The notes: generated by a model from the sequence alone, not told the origin. DNA of 64,000 bases from Hungatella hathewayi WAL-18680 (GCF_000235505.1 NZ_JH379028.1:1020621-1084620); one strand, 5' to 3'. Positions 45,291 through 53,916 are shown, counted from the first letter of the stretch. Translations and numbers: made by a program.

Positions 45291-48200
45291 TTCCAACCTC
45301 CGCCCCTGTAACAATGGCCGTGCCGGCAGGAACATCCTCTGAAGGAATTGCTGCGCTGTATTGAATGTTGTAACCAAAGGCAGCCTGTTCCCCCAAATAA
45401 AGAGGACTGTACTTCATGAAATAACGGTAACGGAATGTATTTTTGCTCCCTAATTGATAAGACAGCCACGGAGTATCCGCCTCTCCTGCCACAGGATTAT
45501 AATAATATTCTTTACTTCCAATCACTGTCTCAGAGCTCTCCTTTGCCCCGGTGATTCCCAATATTACCCCTGCCTCTTCCAGCCGCTTACTGTCATCAAT
45601 AGAGAGATTCGGGGCAATTGGATTTAATTCCATCTTCCCCTGTTCCCTCATAACCTCTACCGCAGTAATTTTCCCAGCTACCGGGTAATCATTGCCATTC
45701 GTGACAACCACATCATTAGAATCTGCTCTCCGGTTAATTCCTGGTTGAAGTTCAATCGTCGTCCCCGCTGAGATAATCAAACTCAGGGTTTTGCTTGTAA
45801 CCGCTTTGATTTTCACCCGAATCTCATAGCGGGTCGTTTCGTGTGATACGTCAACCAGGATTGTGCGGTCGTTTCTGTCCAGATAGGCGGCTGCATTATA
45901 CAGCGTCATTTTGTCAAATGCAGCAAGCTGCGCCTTCGGCTCTGAGAGTGACGCCTGATTTTTGATTTCAGCCAAATCAACAGTTCCAGCCATAAGTACA
46001 AGATTGCTGATGGCACTGTTCAGTCCATAGCTGCGGAACTTTGCATCTGTGAAAGAAGACTTTGTCATCAGATTAAGCGCATATCCGGTGGTTCCGCTAT
46101 TCTCAAACCGGATTCCACGGAACAGTACATTTGTACCGGCAGGCAGCGAATCACTTTCTGCCGTCAAATTCCCGGTGCTTCCTTCCATCGTTTCTGCCGG
46201 TGATAATTCTACCGATAACTGCCTGGGCGCTTCAAAAGTCGGAAACCCTTTTGTCATCTCTCCGGCCAGACTGGTGTACCAGACACGGGATTGATTTAAC
46301 CGCTCCGTACCGGTTTCTCCTGACACATTCAGGCTGTCGGTCACCGCCTGCTCTTTCATCTCTGCCTTACTGACCAGGCTCGTCCCATTTGCCCCATCAC
46401 TGCCAATTCCAGGGGTAACGGCATAACACCGTTCAATACAACCTGCCGTGTCTGTAAATCCTACAATCGAGCCCGTCTTTGCCTTTCCCGCTGCACCTGA
46501 GATACTGACTGTGCTGTCCAGACTATAACTGCTCCACACCCTGCCGGCGCTGCCAATGATTCCGCCTGCAATTCCACCTGCACAGGATTCCACAGAGCCT
46601 ACCGCCGTTCCGTTTATTGTGGCATCCATGTTATAACAGTCTTCAATCCGGCCATTTCCTGAAATCTTTCCGGCAATTCCCCCGATGTAGAATTGGCCAG
46701 TCCCTGGCGCAGATATGGCACTTTTGTTGAAGCATCTGGAAATCACCGCATGCTCCGCAACCTCTGCTGCAATTCCTCCGGCCGTATGACCGGTGATCGA
46801 GGACTGGATCATACCAAGCTTTGATATATTCGCACTTCCTTTCACCGTTCCAAACAGGCCCGCCTGGTCTGCGGACTCCATATGGAGTTTGGAAATTGTA
46901 TATATTTTTGCATTTCCCGCCCCAAATGTTCCACTATATTCTTTGATAGATGCCCAGGGAACCGGGTCTGATGCGGTTCCACCATACTCCGCTCCAATCG
47001 GAAATATAATATCTGAAATCAAATCGGCGTCAAAACCGCTGGCGGTGCTTCCACCTGCCCCCACCGTTTTATTTACGTGATAAGCAAACCAGGCGAGTTC
47101 TTCTGCCGTTCCCAGTTTGTAGGATTCCGTACTGCCATTGCCACCCGGTTTCGCTATCCTGCTTCCAAAAGGCCCGATTAATTGTGTGTCGATTCCCTGG
47201 CCGATTGCTTCCCAGTCTTTTGCGGGAGCCAATTTTTCAGTGGCAGCGTCTTTGGGATTGTAAAATTCCGGATACAGACTTCCCGGTCTGTAAGTCCATG
47301 AACCGATCTCTTCATCTGCCTCGTCTTTCTGGACCAGACTCTGTCCATTGAGTGCAAAGGCTGCCGCCCATGACTGAAGCTGCTCTGCGGTGACTGGCTG
47401 GGCCTGCGCGATTGTACCGCCTCCTTTATTTGAGCTTAAATTACTGACATAATAACAGTTTGTCACGGTTCCATAGCTGTAACCGCAAATGCCGGCACTG
47501 GATGTTCCCGCATTAAAACAATTTATGATTTTATTATTGCTCCCCTTATTATTTTGATTAAGAACTCCTGCAATGCCGCCAATATTGGAGCTTCCTGTTA
47601 TGGTTCCTAAGTTGTAACAATTTTTGTAGGTAGTACCTGCCATTCTCTCGTCATAGGCCACGATCCCACCTGCCCGCCCTCCTGTTGCCACAATGTCTCC
47701 CTCGTTATAGCATTCCTCTATGAGCAAATTTTCACCGGTTACCACGCTTGCGGCGATTCCTCCTGCGCAATTGTCTCCACTGATCATTCCTTTGTTATAA
47801 CAATTTCTCATAGTTACATTTTTACTGGAATTAATCCATCCATTTATTCCCCCTAAGGAACCATCAGCAGTAGAAATATCTCCCAGATTATAGCAGTTCT
47901 CTATCAACACCGTGTCCACACTCGATGCTAAAAATGCGACAATCCCTCCCGCCTGTCTCGTACCTGTTAAAGTTCCAGTATTATAACAATCTTTTATATT
48001 TATGTTGTTTCCAACATCAATCTGCCCGAGTATTCCACTGGGGCGGTCGGTGGCTTTAATATTTCCCTGGTTATAACATCCTTCCACCAGTAAATTATTG
48101 TTTCTAGCCATTCCTGCAATCCCGCCTACCACCTTCCTCCCCTCTACATCTACACGGTTCCAGCATCTCAACAGCTGGGCGCCGTTTCCGGCTGCCGTAT

Positions 48201-50868
48201 TATCTATGATGTTTCCTATCACAGCCCCCACATTATCATATGTCGCCCAAACTTTTCCGGAGGCCACGCCAAAATCCTTGACAATTCCCGGATTTGCAAA
48301 ATTGCCAATAAACCCCTGGTTGGAAAGATTCGTTCCTTCCACCCTTAGATTTGAGACAAAATGGCTGTTTCCATCGAAAATTCCTATGTATGGGTTTCCT
48401 TCTGTTGCTCCGATAGGATTCCACAACAAGGCATCATTTATATCCGGCGTCACCGGCGTAGTTACTCCATATCCGTACAAATCAATGTCATCCATCAGCT
48501 TTGCATTAAGCGTATTCTGCCCGGCATTCACCTGACAGGCAAACCAGGCCAGCTGCGCTCCGTTAAATATCTCGTAATATCCTTCTGCATTTTGTTTCGG
48601 CCGGAGTCCTTCTTCCAGACCATCTCCGACTTCCTTCCAGCTGTTGTAAGTGGCTGCTTTACTCAATGTAAATAAGCCAAAACTTTTTGATATGTTTTCC
48701 ATGGAGGCTTTTAACTTCAGACCGGTATTTTCAGAATCCTCGCTGCTGCCCGGATTTTCTTCTATGTTTTGTTTTTCCATAGATTCGTCTGTTTCTTCCT
48801 CTTTTGATTCCAGGCTGCTTCCAACTCTTGGCGCTTCATGGCCGGAAATGGCGGCATTTTCATCGGGCAGAACCTGATTATTCTCATCAATTCTGATTTT
48901 GCCTTCCGCCTCCCACCGGATTTCCTGGCCATCTATCTCGGAAGGCAGAACAAGTTCACCCGTTTTTAAAACATCTGATAAACGAACTCCTTCCGGCAGT
49001 ACCAGCGCAACCGCCGATACTTTGGAACTGACCGCAATCCTATTGTTTTCATGCAATGCAAAGTATTCAATCTGGGGATATGCATTTTCCACAGTAAACC
49101 ATGTACCAGGCATCTGTGACTGCGTTCCAATTAATTCAATCGTATTCAAACCCTTCACCGTCGATTCTGATTCCTGGTTCTCTTGTTCCCCGACACAGGC
49201 AATCTGTCTGTCATAGGCACAAGCGGATAAGTTTCCATCCCCTTCCGCAATAAATGCCCCCCGGCTCACTCCATTCTCACCAATCGTCATTGTGGAAAAG
49301 CAATGTTCAATCGTTCCCTCATTAACAGCTGCAAAACCGCCTGTCACGCCGCTGCTTTCGACCAGTCCGGAAGCATAGCTGTTTTCTGCCCGGGTCTCTC
49401 CACCCAGAATTCCCACAAATCCTCCGGCATATGTATCAACCTCTGTCACGCCGGAACCTGCCGTAACCAGAGAAAAACTGTTTGATATCAGCGTCTTCCC
49501 GGCTGTCTGAGCCACAAGTCCTCCGGCCGCTATGCGTTCTGCGGTTACAAGTATGAACATATCGCCGTTTGGATTTCCGACATATTCTATCTGATTTTCC
49601 AACTCGTTTGCATCGAATGGCGTTGCAGCGAAGATAGTCGTCTCCAATGGAACTGTCTCAGATACCGTCATATCGTATGGGTCCGCATCGGATGGTGTTG
49701 AGATAAATGGCACTGGATTCTCCGGTTCCACCCCCGGCCCAATTTCAGCTGACTGTTCCGCACCAGACGCACTGGCGGCGGCAGCAACTTGACTATCAAC
49801 AACGGCATATGTCTTCATTGTTAAACTCTGCCGTTCATGGGGCTGATAACCAACTGTCTCCATTGGAACTGCTGCCTCAGTATTGGAATCTGTCTGTATC
49901 TCCTCTTCCTGCCCTGTTTCTTCCTGCCCCGTCTCTACCTGAACAGTCTCTTCGGCTGTCTGATTCTCCTGTCCTGTTTCATCTTCTTTTGCTGTCTGGG
50001 TTTCCTGCGTGTTTTCCTCCCCCTCAGATGAATCAGCAGAAACACCTTCACTTTCCTGGGAAGTTACGGATGTCTCTGTTTCCCATAAACTTTCTGTTTC
50101 TGGTTGCGTACTTTCACTCTCTTCTGCTCCAGCGCCATCCCCATCCTCTTTCCCTGTGTCATCCTGTATCACTTCTTCTGTGTTATTTCCTGCTCCGTCT
50201 CCTGGCGTCCCCTCTGTCTCCGCTTCCCCTTCCGGACTACTCTCCTCCTGTGATTTTGGCACTTCCTCATATCCCGGACCTTTCAATTCCTCCGCATCCG
50301 CCGGACTGGCCTTCGCTGTCTGATACTCCGCCTCTGATGGAGTGGCCACATAGATTTCTCCACCCATTCCACAGTTATGAACCGTGGAATCCACTATATA
50401 CGCTGCCAGCGCACCATATCCATCCACATAGCATTCGCCGTCGAAGTACGTAAATGGATGTTGAATTACTACGTCACTCAAGAACAAATTTTCCACCGTC
50501 GCTTGATTCAAAACGCCAAACAGCGGTCTTTCCAACCCGCTTATCACATGCCCGTTTCCGTCAAAACTTCCTGTAAATGGTTCCACATTTGTCCCTATGG
50601 AACCACTTATCCAGCCAAGCTCCAAATCCTCTTCCAGCCGGTATCTTCCATTTAAGTTATACTCCTCACTGCTTTTATCCAGAAGATACTGCTCCAGTTC
50701 CTCTTCCGTATAGATTAATACTGTCTCACGGCTCTTCGCCCTGGCCGTCCCTATTCCCCGCAGCGCACAGCATCCCGCTGCAATCAGCAGGATACACGCG
50801 ATTCCTGCTGCCAGATATGTAAAGTATTTTTTCTCCTTCGTTTTCGTATGTAATATAAAGCGGCTCAT
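45280..50868 (-). CDS. Giant GLUG-repeat surface protein (1862 residues)
   Basis: N-terminal signal/anchor helix (YFTYLAAGIACILLIAAGCC), a first beta region (GSFDGNGHVISGLERPLFGV), then an acidic Glu/Ser/Thr/Gln-rich stretch (about 190-340) with no predicted fold. From about 900 to 1160 there are at least eight tandem units of about 30 residues of the form CYNxGxI...GGI (e.g. IENCYNLGDISTADGSLGGI), the GLUG motif of beta-solenoid adhesins; a second, looser set follows at 1300-1450. The C-terminal part contains DVVVTNGNDYPVAGKITAV, like the two small secreted subunits. No LPxTG anchor. GGAGG precedes the start by seven bases. Probably the main fibre or adhesin. Confidence 0.88.
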   Translation of the reverse strand: MSRFILHTKTKEKKYFTYLAAGIACILLIAAGCCALRGIGTARAKSRETVLIYTEEELEQYLLDKSSEEYNLNGRYRLEEDLELGWISGSIGTNVEPFTGSFDGNGHVISGLERPLFGVLNQATVENLFLSDVVIQHPFTYFDGECYVDGYGALAAYIVDSTVHNCGMGGEIYVATPSEAEYQTAKASPADAEELKGPGYEEVPKSQEESSPEGEAETEGTPGDGAGNNTEEVIQDDTGKEDGDGAGAEESESTQPETESLWETETSVTSQESEGVSADSSEGEENTQETQTAKEDETGQENQTAEETVQVETGQEETGQEEEIQTDSNTEAAVPMETVGYQPHERQSLTMKTYAVVDSQVAAAASASGAEQSAEIGPGVEPENPVPFISTPSDADPYDMTVSETVPLETTIFAATPFDANELENQIEYVGNPNGDMFILVTAERIAAGGLVAQTAGKTLISNSFSLVTAGSGVTEVDTYAGGFVGILGGETRAENSYASGLVESSGVTGGFAAVNEGTIEHCFSTMTIGENGVSRGAFIAEGDGNLSACAYDRQIACVGEQENQESESTVKGLNTIELIGTQSQMPGTWFTVENAYPQIEYFALHENNRIAVSSKVSAVALVLPEGVRLSDVLKTGELVLPSEIDGQEIRWEAEGKIRIDENNQVLPDENAAISGHEAPRVGSSLESKEEETDESMEKQNIEENPGSSEDSENTGLKLKASMENISKSFGLFTLSKAATYNSWKEVGDGLEEGLRPKQNAEGYYEIFNGAQLAWFACQVNAGQNTLNAKLMDDIDLYGYGVTTPVTPDINDALLWNPIGATEGNPYIGIFDGNSHFVSNLRVEGTNLSNQGFIGNFANPGIVKDFGVASGKVWATYDNVGAVIGNIIDNTAAGNGAQLLRCWNRVDVEGRKVVGGIAGMARNNNLLVEGCYNQGNIKATDRPSGILGQIDVGNNINIKDCYNTGTLTGTRQAGGIVAFLASSVDTVLIENCYNLGDISTADGSLGGINGWINSSKNVTMRNCYNKGMISGDNCAGGIAASVVTGENLLIEECYNEGDIVATGGRAGGIVAYDERMAGTTYKNCYNLGTITGSSNIGGIAGVLNQNNKGSNNKIINCFNAGTSSAGICGYSYGTVTNCYYVSNLSSNKGGGTIAQAQPVTAEQLQSWAAAFALNGQSLVQKDEADEEIGSWTYRPGSLYPEFYNPKDAATEKLAPAKDWEAIGQGIDTQLIGPFGSRIAKPGGNGSTESYKLGTAEELAWFAYHVNKTVGAGGSTASGFDADLISDIIFPIGAEYGGTASDPVPWASIKEYSGTFGAGNAKIYTISKLHMESADQAGLFGTVKGSANISKLGMIQSSITGHTAGGIAAEVAEHAVISRCFNKSAISAPGTGQFYIGGIAGKISGNGRIEDCYNMDATINGTAVGSVESCAGGIAGGIIGSAGRVWSSYSLDSTVSISGAAGKAKTGSIVGFTDTAGCIERCYAVTPGIGSDGANGTSLVSKAEMKEQAVTDSLNVSGETGTERLNQSRVWYTSLAGEMTKGFPTFEAPRQLSVELSPAETMEGSTGNLTAESDSLPAGTNVLFRGIRFENSGTTGYALNLMTKSSFTDAKFRSYGLNSAISNLVLMAGTVDLAEIKNQASLSEPKAQLAAFDKMTLYNAAAYLDRNDRTILVDVSHETTRYEIRVKIKAVTSKTLSLIISAGTTIELQPGINRRADSNDVVVTNGNDYPVAGKITAVEVMREQGKMELNPIAPNLSIDDSKRLEEAGVILGITGAKESSETVIGSKEYYYNPVAGEADTPWLSYQLGSKNTFRYRYFMKYSPLYLGEQAAFGYNIQYSAAIPSEDVPAGTAIVTGAEVGNGG

Positions 50869-50897
50869 CTGTATCCCTCCAACATTTACTCTTATCC

Positions 50898-51671
50898 CTA
50901 TCCTCTGGTCCTGATAATCAGTATCACACTCCCCAGTATCTGCTTTGACGCCACCGTTCCCACATTCTGGTCGCGGCTGTCAATGGAAACTCCACGGTTA
51001 TCTCCCAGCACCAGATACTGTCCCTCTATCACGGTTAACGGCGCCCCCATCTCGTTCCCGTCATTCTCCCGTTCCGGAACTGTCAGCGTTATATAATGCT
51101 CCCTCACCTGGGTTCCATTGACGACCACCCGGCCGCCTGAAACACTGATTTCCACCGTATCTCCCGGAAGCCCTACGATACGTTTCACAAAGTTTTCTCC
51201 TCCATTTTCAAAGACCACTACCTCATCCCTGTTACATCTACCGCCAAGGCGGCTGTATATAATCCAGTCCCCGTTATTTAGATACGGGTACATAGATTCT
51301 CCGGAAACCCGGTCCACTCCGATGATAAAAGAAAACAGACAGATCACACTCAGCGCCAGCATGATAAAAGTAAGAACAATTCTCACATTTCTGCGCTTTC
51401 GTCTTGCAAAATATCGCCGCATTTCAACCCGCATCTGCATTCGCAGCTGCCGGGCTTCCTCCGCAAGACTATCCGGTCTGTCTGATGCCCCGGCACGGAC
51501 CGCAGCTCCGGCCTCCACCGCCTTTATCACATCCCACAGATAACAGATAATCTGGGTCTCCTCGAATCCGCCGAACCGCACTGTCCGAAAATGGGAGCTT
51601 TTTCCCGTTTTATTTATACTGCCTGCCCGCATCTGCCTGCGGGATTTCCCCTTTATTTCGGCCCCTCTCAC
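50898..51671 (-). CDS. Signal peptidase I, first gene of the phase-variable operon
   Basis: 257 residues from a GTG at 51671 (AGAGG nine bases upstream); an ATG 13 codons later is an alternative. A cytoplasmic N-terminus of about 95 residues is unusually long. One membrane helix (IVLTFIMLALSVICLFSFII) follows, then the S26 core: catalytic Ser in SGESMYPYLNNGD, Lys in ENFVKRIVGLPGD, and GDNRGVSIDSR. The Ser/Lys dyad makes it the bacterial type, not SipW-like. It probably processes the secreted subunits encoded downstream. The left inverted repeat of the DNA switch ends 26 bp before its start codon. Confidence 0.9.
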   Translation of the reverse strand: MRGAEIKGKSRRQMRAGSINKTGKSSHFRTVRFGGFEETQIICYLWDVIKAVEAGAAVRAGASDRPDSLAEEARQLRMQMRVEMRRYFARRKRRNVRIVLTFIMLALSVICLFSFIIGVDRVSGESMYPYLNNGDWIIYSRLGGRCNRDEVVVFENGGENFVKRIVGLPGDTVEISVSGGRVVVNGTQVREHYITLTVPERENDGNEMGAPLTVIEGQYLVLGDNRGVSIDSRDQNVGTVASKQILGSVILIIRTRG

Positions 51672-51696
51672 GAACTGGCACCTCTCTCCCGGATTT

Positions 51697-51724
51697 TACC
51701 CCATAAGATATATTATGTGGTATT
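51697..51724 (+). repeat. Left inverted repeat (IRL) of the invertible promoter
   Basis: 28 bp, the perfect reverse complement of 52050-52077, with no match beyond either edge. Internally it is itself near-symmetric: arms TACCCCATAA (51697-51706) and TTATGTGGTA (51713-51722), matching at 9 of 10 positions, flank a 6-bp centre GATATA. This is the architecture of a tyrosine recombinase crossover site. Confidence 0.92.
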
Positions 51725-51979
51725 CCGTTGCCGTTTGTGCGGACTGAATACCATGGCTGTAATGGTTAATTGAAGTTTTGGACCTGATTCTAGGTCTCAT
51801 AAAGAACAGATTGCTGATAATAAGAGATTTTCTGAAAATTTTGATTAACTGAAAGGCTGTCCGCGTCCATCTCCGGACGTCCATGTTTTATCAAAATAAC
51901 CCAATTTCATATTTATACGTATTTTAATATTTTTTGCTCGTAAATATGCCGCAATTTATATGTTTTTCCATTTTTATCC

Positions 51980-52007
51980 TTGCAATTTTTACGAAAGCAA
52001 GTATAAT
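51980..52007 (+). promoter_or_regulatory. Invertible promoter, facing away from the surface operon
   Basis: TTGCAA (51980-51985), a 16-bp spacer and a perfect TATAAT (52002-52007). A small hairpin GAGGG/CCCTC (52020-52036) would start the transcript, then the right repeat. In this orientation transcription runs into the 3' end of the recombinase gene on the antisense strand. Confidence 0.75.
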
Positions 52008-52049
52008 AGACTATATTGTGAGGGGTATTTTCCCTCGCAAATTATCGTC

Positions 52050-52077
52050 AATACCACATAATATATCTTATGGGGTA
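52050..52077 (-). repeat. Right inverted repeat (IRR) of the invertible promoter
   Basis: 28 bp, exact reverse complement of IRL at 51697-51724. Its outer edge lies 23 bp from the end of the recombinase gene. Confidence 0.92.
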
Positions 52078-52100
52078 TTTTTTATTTTGTCGTAATCGGC

Positions 52101-52940
52101 CTAATCAAGCACCAGATGCATCCGCGCCATCTGCTCTCTGGGCCGTTCCTCCGTGTCAACGGTATAGATTCGCGTCGTGCTGATATTGGAATGCCCCAGC
52201 AAATCCATCAGCCGGACCACATCTTTTTCCACATTATAAAATGTTCTCGCAAACAAATGCCGCAGATTATGGGGAAATACTTTCGCACTGTCCACTCCAG
52301 CCGTCTTTCCAATCTGTTTCATCCTTTTGCTGATATTGCTCCTGTCCATCGGCTTCCCATTCTTAGTGACAAAAATACTCCCGGAAGTGATGTCTTCTTC
52401 TTTGCAATATTTTTTCAATGCCCGCGCAAGCTCGGAAGGGATCAGCACCAGCCGGGACTTTCCCTTGTTATAAATCTCCGCCCGGCACACGCCCAATGAT
52501 TCCACCGTGATGTATTTCAGCTCACTGATGCGGATACCCGTGCTGCATATGGTCTGAATCAGCATGCTCATCCGCATATCACCTTCTTTTCTTGCCGCAC
52601 AGACCAGACGTTTATAATCCGCCTTCGTCATCTCCCTTTCCGGTTTGCTGTACACCGCCCTCTGAATTTTATACAGCCTCACCTTCCACTCTTCCTGTCC
52701 CAGATATGTAAAAAAGCTGTTCACGGCCGCCAGCATGGAATTGGCGCTGGCAATCGTATACCGCTCTTTCAGCCACTGCTTATACTCTCTCACCTTATCT
52801 TTACTAATTGTCATATCGCCGGACAAGTATGCTATAAACTTTCGAACATCCCGCAGATATTTCTCCACCGTAGCGCTGCTCCGCTCCTCATCCTGTAAAT
52901 ACCCCCGGTACTCCTCCAATGTCAGTTCCGTAATCCTCAT
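52101..52940 (-). CDS. Tyrosine recombinase, probable DNA invertase of the promoter switch
   Basis: About 279 residues. An N-terminal SAM-like core-binding domain (RSSATVEKYLRDVRKFIAYL) precedes the catalytic domain with the expected set: Arg in TGIRISELKYI, Lys in YNKGKSRLVL, His/Arg in PHNLRHLFAR, His in LGHSNISTT and the nucleophile in TRIYTVD. Length is that of Xer/invertase-type enzymes, without phage-integrase extras. The ATG at 52940 has GAGGGGG about nine bases upstream; 52964 is an alternative. Its stop is 23 bp from the right repeat. It very likely recombines the two 28-bp repeats. Confidence 0.9.
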   Translation of the reverse strand: MRITELTLEEYRGYLQDEERSSATVEKYLRDVRKFIAYLSGDMTISKDKVREYKQWLKERYTIASANSMLAAVNSFFTYLGQEEWKVRLYKIQRAVYSKPEREMTKADYKRLVCAARKEGDMRMSMLIQTICSTGIRISELKYITVESLGVCRAEIYNKGKSRLVLIPSELARALKKYCKEEDITSGSIFVTKNGKPMDRSNISKRMKQIGKTAGVDSAKVFPHNLRHLFARTFYNVEKDVVRLMDLLGHSNISTTRIYTVDTEERPREQMARMHLVLD

Positions 52941-53140
52941 CCTTCCGTACCCCCTCGTTTCCATAGAACTTTTCTCTTTTGTTGTTTCAGTATACGATAT
53001 ACCTTATACGCAAAAGGGAAATTTTTCAAGCAGATGAAAACAGATTGTGCTGGGAATTATTTCCATGCAAAAAGAGAATGCCCATGCCGCAGCACGATAC
53101 ATTCCGGATAATTTTTCAAGATATTTTAATCGCACGGATA

Positions 53141-53182
53141 TATCGCTATATTTATCGCTTTATAATCATTAAATTTATCGCT
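53141..53182. repeat. Iterated ATCGCT motif upstream of the toxin-antitoxin pair
   Basis: ATATCGCT (53141-53148), TTTATCGCT (53152-53160) and TTTATCGCT (53174-53182) repeat in a very AT-rich gap between the recombinase and the antitoxin. They could be operator half-sites for either gene. The rest of the 316-bp gap (52941-53256) holds the antitoxin promoter and no gene. Confidence 0.4.
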
Positions 53183-53201
53183 ATATTCTCATTATTATCT
53201 A

Positions 53202-53230
53202 TTGCTATTTTTCATCTAATCGCATATACT
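53202..53230 (+). promoter_or_regulatory. Promoter of the toxin-antitoxin operon
   Basis: TTGCTA (53202-53207) and TATACT (53225-53230) with a 17-bp spacer, 26 bp before the antitoxin ATG, which has AGAGAGGTG upstream. Confidence 0.7.
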
Positions 53231-53256
53231 AAAAGAAAAAAGAGAGGTGATAACAC

Positions 53257-53580
53257 ATGACTATAACAGCCAACCTGCTTCAAAGTCTGGTTCCCATCAC
53301 ACAATTTAACCGTGGGCAGGCTTCCAGGATTTTTGACCGGCTTCGGACGGAGAAACAACTGGTCGTGCTAAAGAACAATCAGCCTTCCGCCATCATTCTG
53401 TCCCCGGAAGAATATGAGCGTCTGGCCGAAATTGAGGAAAACTATCTGCTTTTGATGGAAGCCAGCGAACGTCTGAAAAAAAATGAAGGAAAAAATTCCA
53501 TACCTTTCGCCGATGTTCTCTCCAATCTGGGCATCACCGAACAGGAATTAAACGAAACGGAGGATATTGATATCGAATGA
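53257..53580 (+). CDS. Phd/YefM-family antitoxin
   Basis: 107 residues. The N-terminal ITQFNRGQASRIFDRLRTEK and VLKNNQPSAIILSPEEYERL segments are the Phd/YefM DNA-binding fold. The C-terminal part is acidic (ELNETEDIDIE) and should wrap the toxin. Its last codon and stop overlap the toxin start (ATGA), the classic coupled arrangement. It probably represses its own operon. Confidence 0.9.
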   Translation: MTITANLLQSLVPITQFNRGQASRIFDRLRTEKQLVVLKNNQPSAIILSPEEYERLAEIEENYLLLMEASERLKKNEGKNSIPFADVLSNLGITEQELNETEDIDIE

Positions 53581-53906
53581 TTTGGAATATTACATTTTTA
53601 GAAGAAGCGCAGGAAGACCTAAGAAAATTAGACGGTTCCGTCCGTATCCAAGTGCTAAAAGGAATTCAAAAAGTCAGTCAAAATCCTCTCCCAGCCACAC
53701 AGGGCGGCTACGGAAAACCACTTGGAAATAAGAACGGAACCAATCTAACCAATCTGTTAAAAATCAAATTTCGTGACCTGGGAATCCGGGTCGTCTACAA
53801 AGTAGAAATCACCAATTCCATCATGAACATCATTATTATCTCAACGCGGACCGACGAGCAAGTTTACGAAGAAGCCAAAACCCGTCGGAATAAACATCAT
53901 TTATAA
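53577..53906 (+). CDS. RelE/ParE-superfamily toxin
   Basis: 109 residues with the small RelE-like fold: EEAQEDLRKLDGSVRIQVLK at the N-terminus, GGYGKPLGNKNG in the middle, then IKFRDLGIRVVYKVEI and an IIIISTRTDEQVYEEA C-terminus. Likely a ribosome-dependent mRNA endonuclease or gyrase poison; the two cannot be separated by eye. It is translationally coupled to the antitoxin and ends 10 bp from the convergent isomerase gene. Confidence 0.88.
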   Translation: MIWNITFLEEAQEDLRKLDGSVRIQVLKGIQKVSQNPLPATQGGYGKPLGNKNGTNLTNLLKIKFRDLGIRVVYKVEITNSIMNIIIISTRTDEQVYEEAKTRRNKHHL

Positions 53907-53916
53907 TTACCCTTAT

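Larger units (their letters stand above)
51697..52077. mobile_element. Invertible DNA switch (325-bp segment between 28-bp inverted repeats)
   Basis: Segment 51725-52049 lies between perfect inverted repeats, next to a tyrosine recombinase gene and directly upstream of the signal peptidase/GLUG operon. It has no convincing gene; a 62-codon frame across the left repeat has no ribosome site. The only strong promoter inside faces right, away from the operon. In the flipped state its -10 would fall at about 51767-51772 on the minus strand, giving a leader of roughly 90 nt through the left repeat to the GTG. The sequenced state is therefore predicted OFF. Confidence 0.88.

Noticed and set aside
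47400..48250. Repeated motif in the GLUG gene as a possible CRISPR or DNA tandem repeat
   Set aside because: The repetition is at protein level (CYNxGxI units of about 30 residues) with poor DNA identity and no spacers.
51696..51884. 62-codon minus-strand frame overlapping the left inverted repeat and part of the invertible segment
   Set aside because: No ribosome binding site, no recognisable product, and its 3' end is the repeat itself, so it would change with each inversion.
52101..52940. Tyrosine recombinase as a phage or ICE integrase
   Set aside because: No phage or conjugation genes and no tRNA attachment site; the perfect inverted repeats beside it fit a DNA invertase better.
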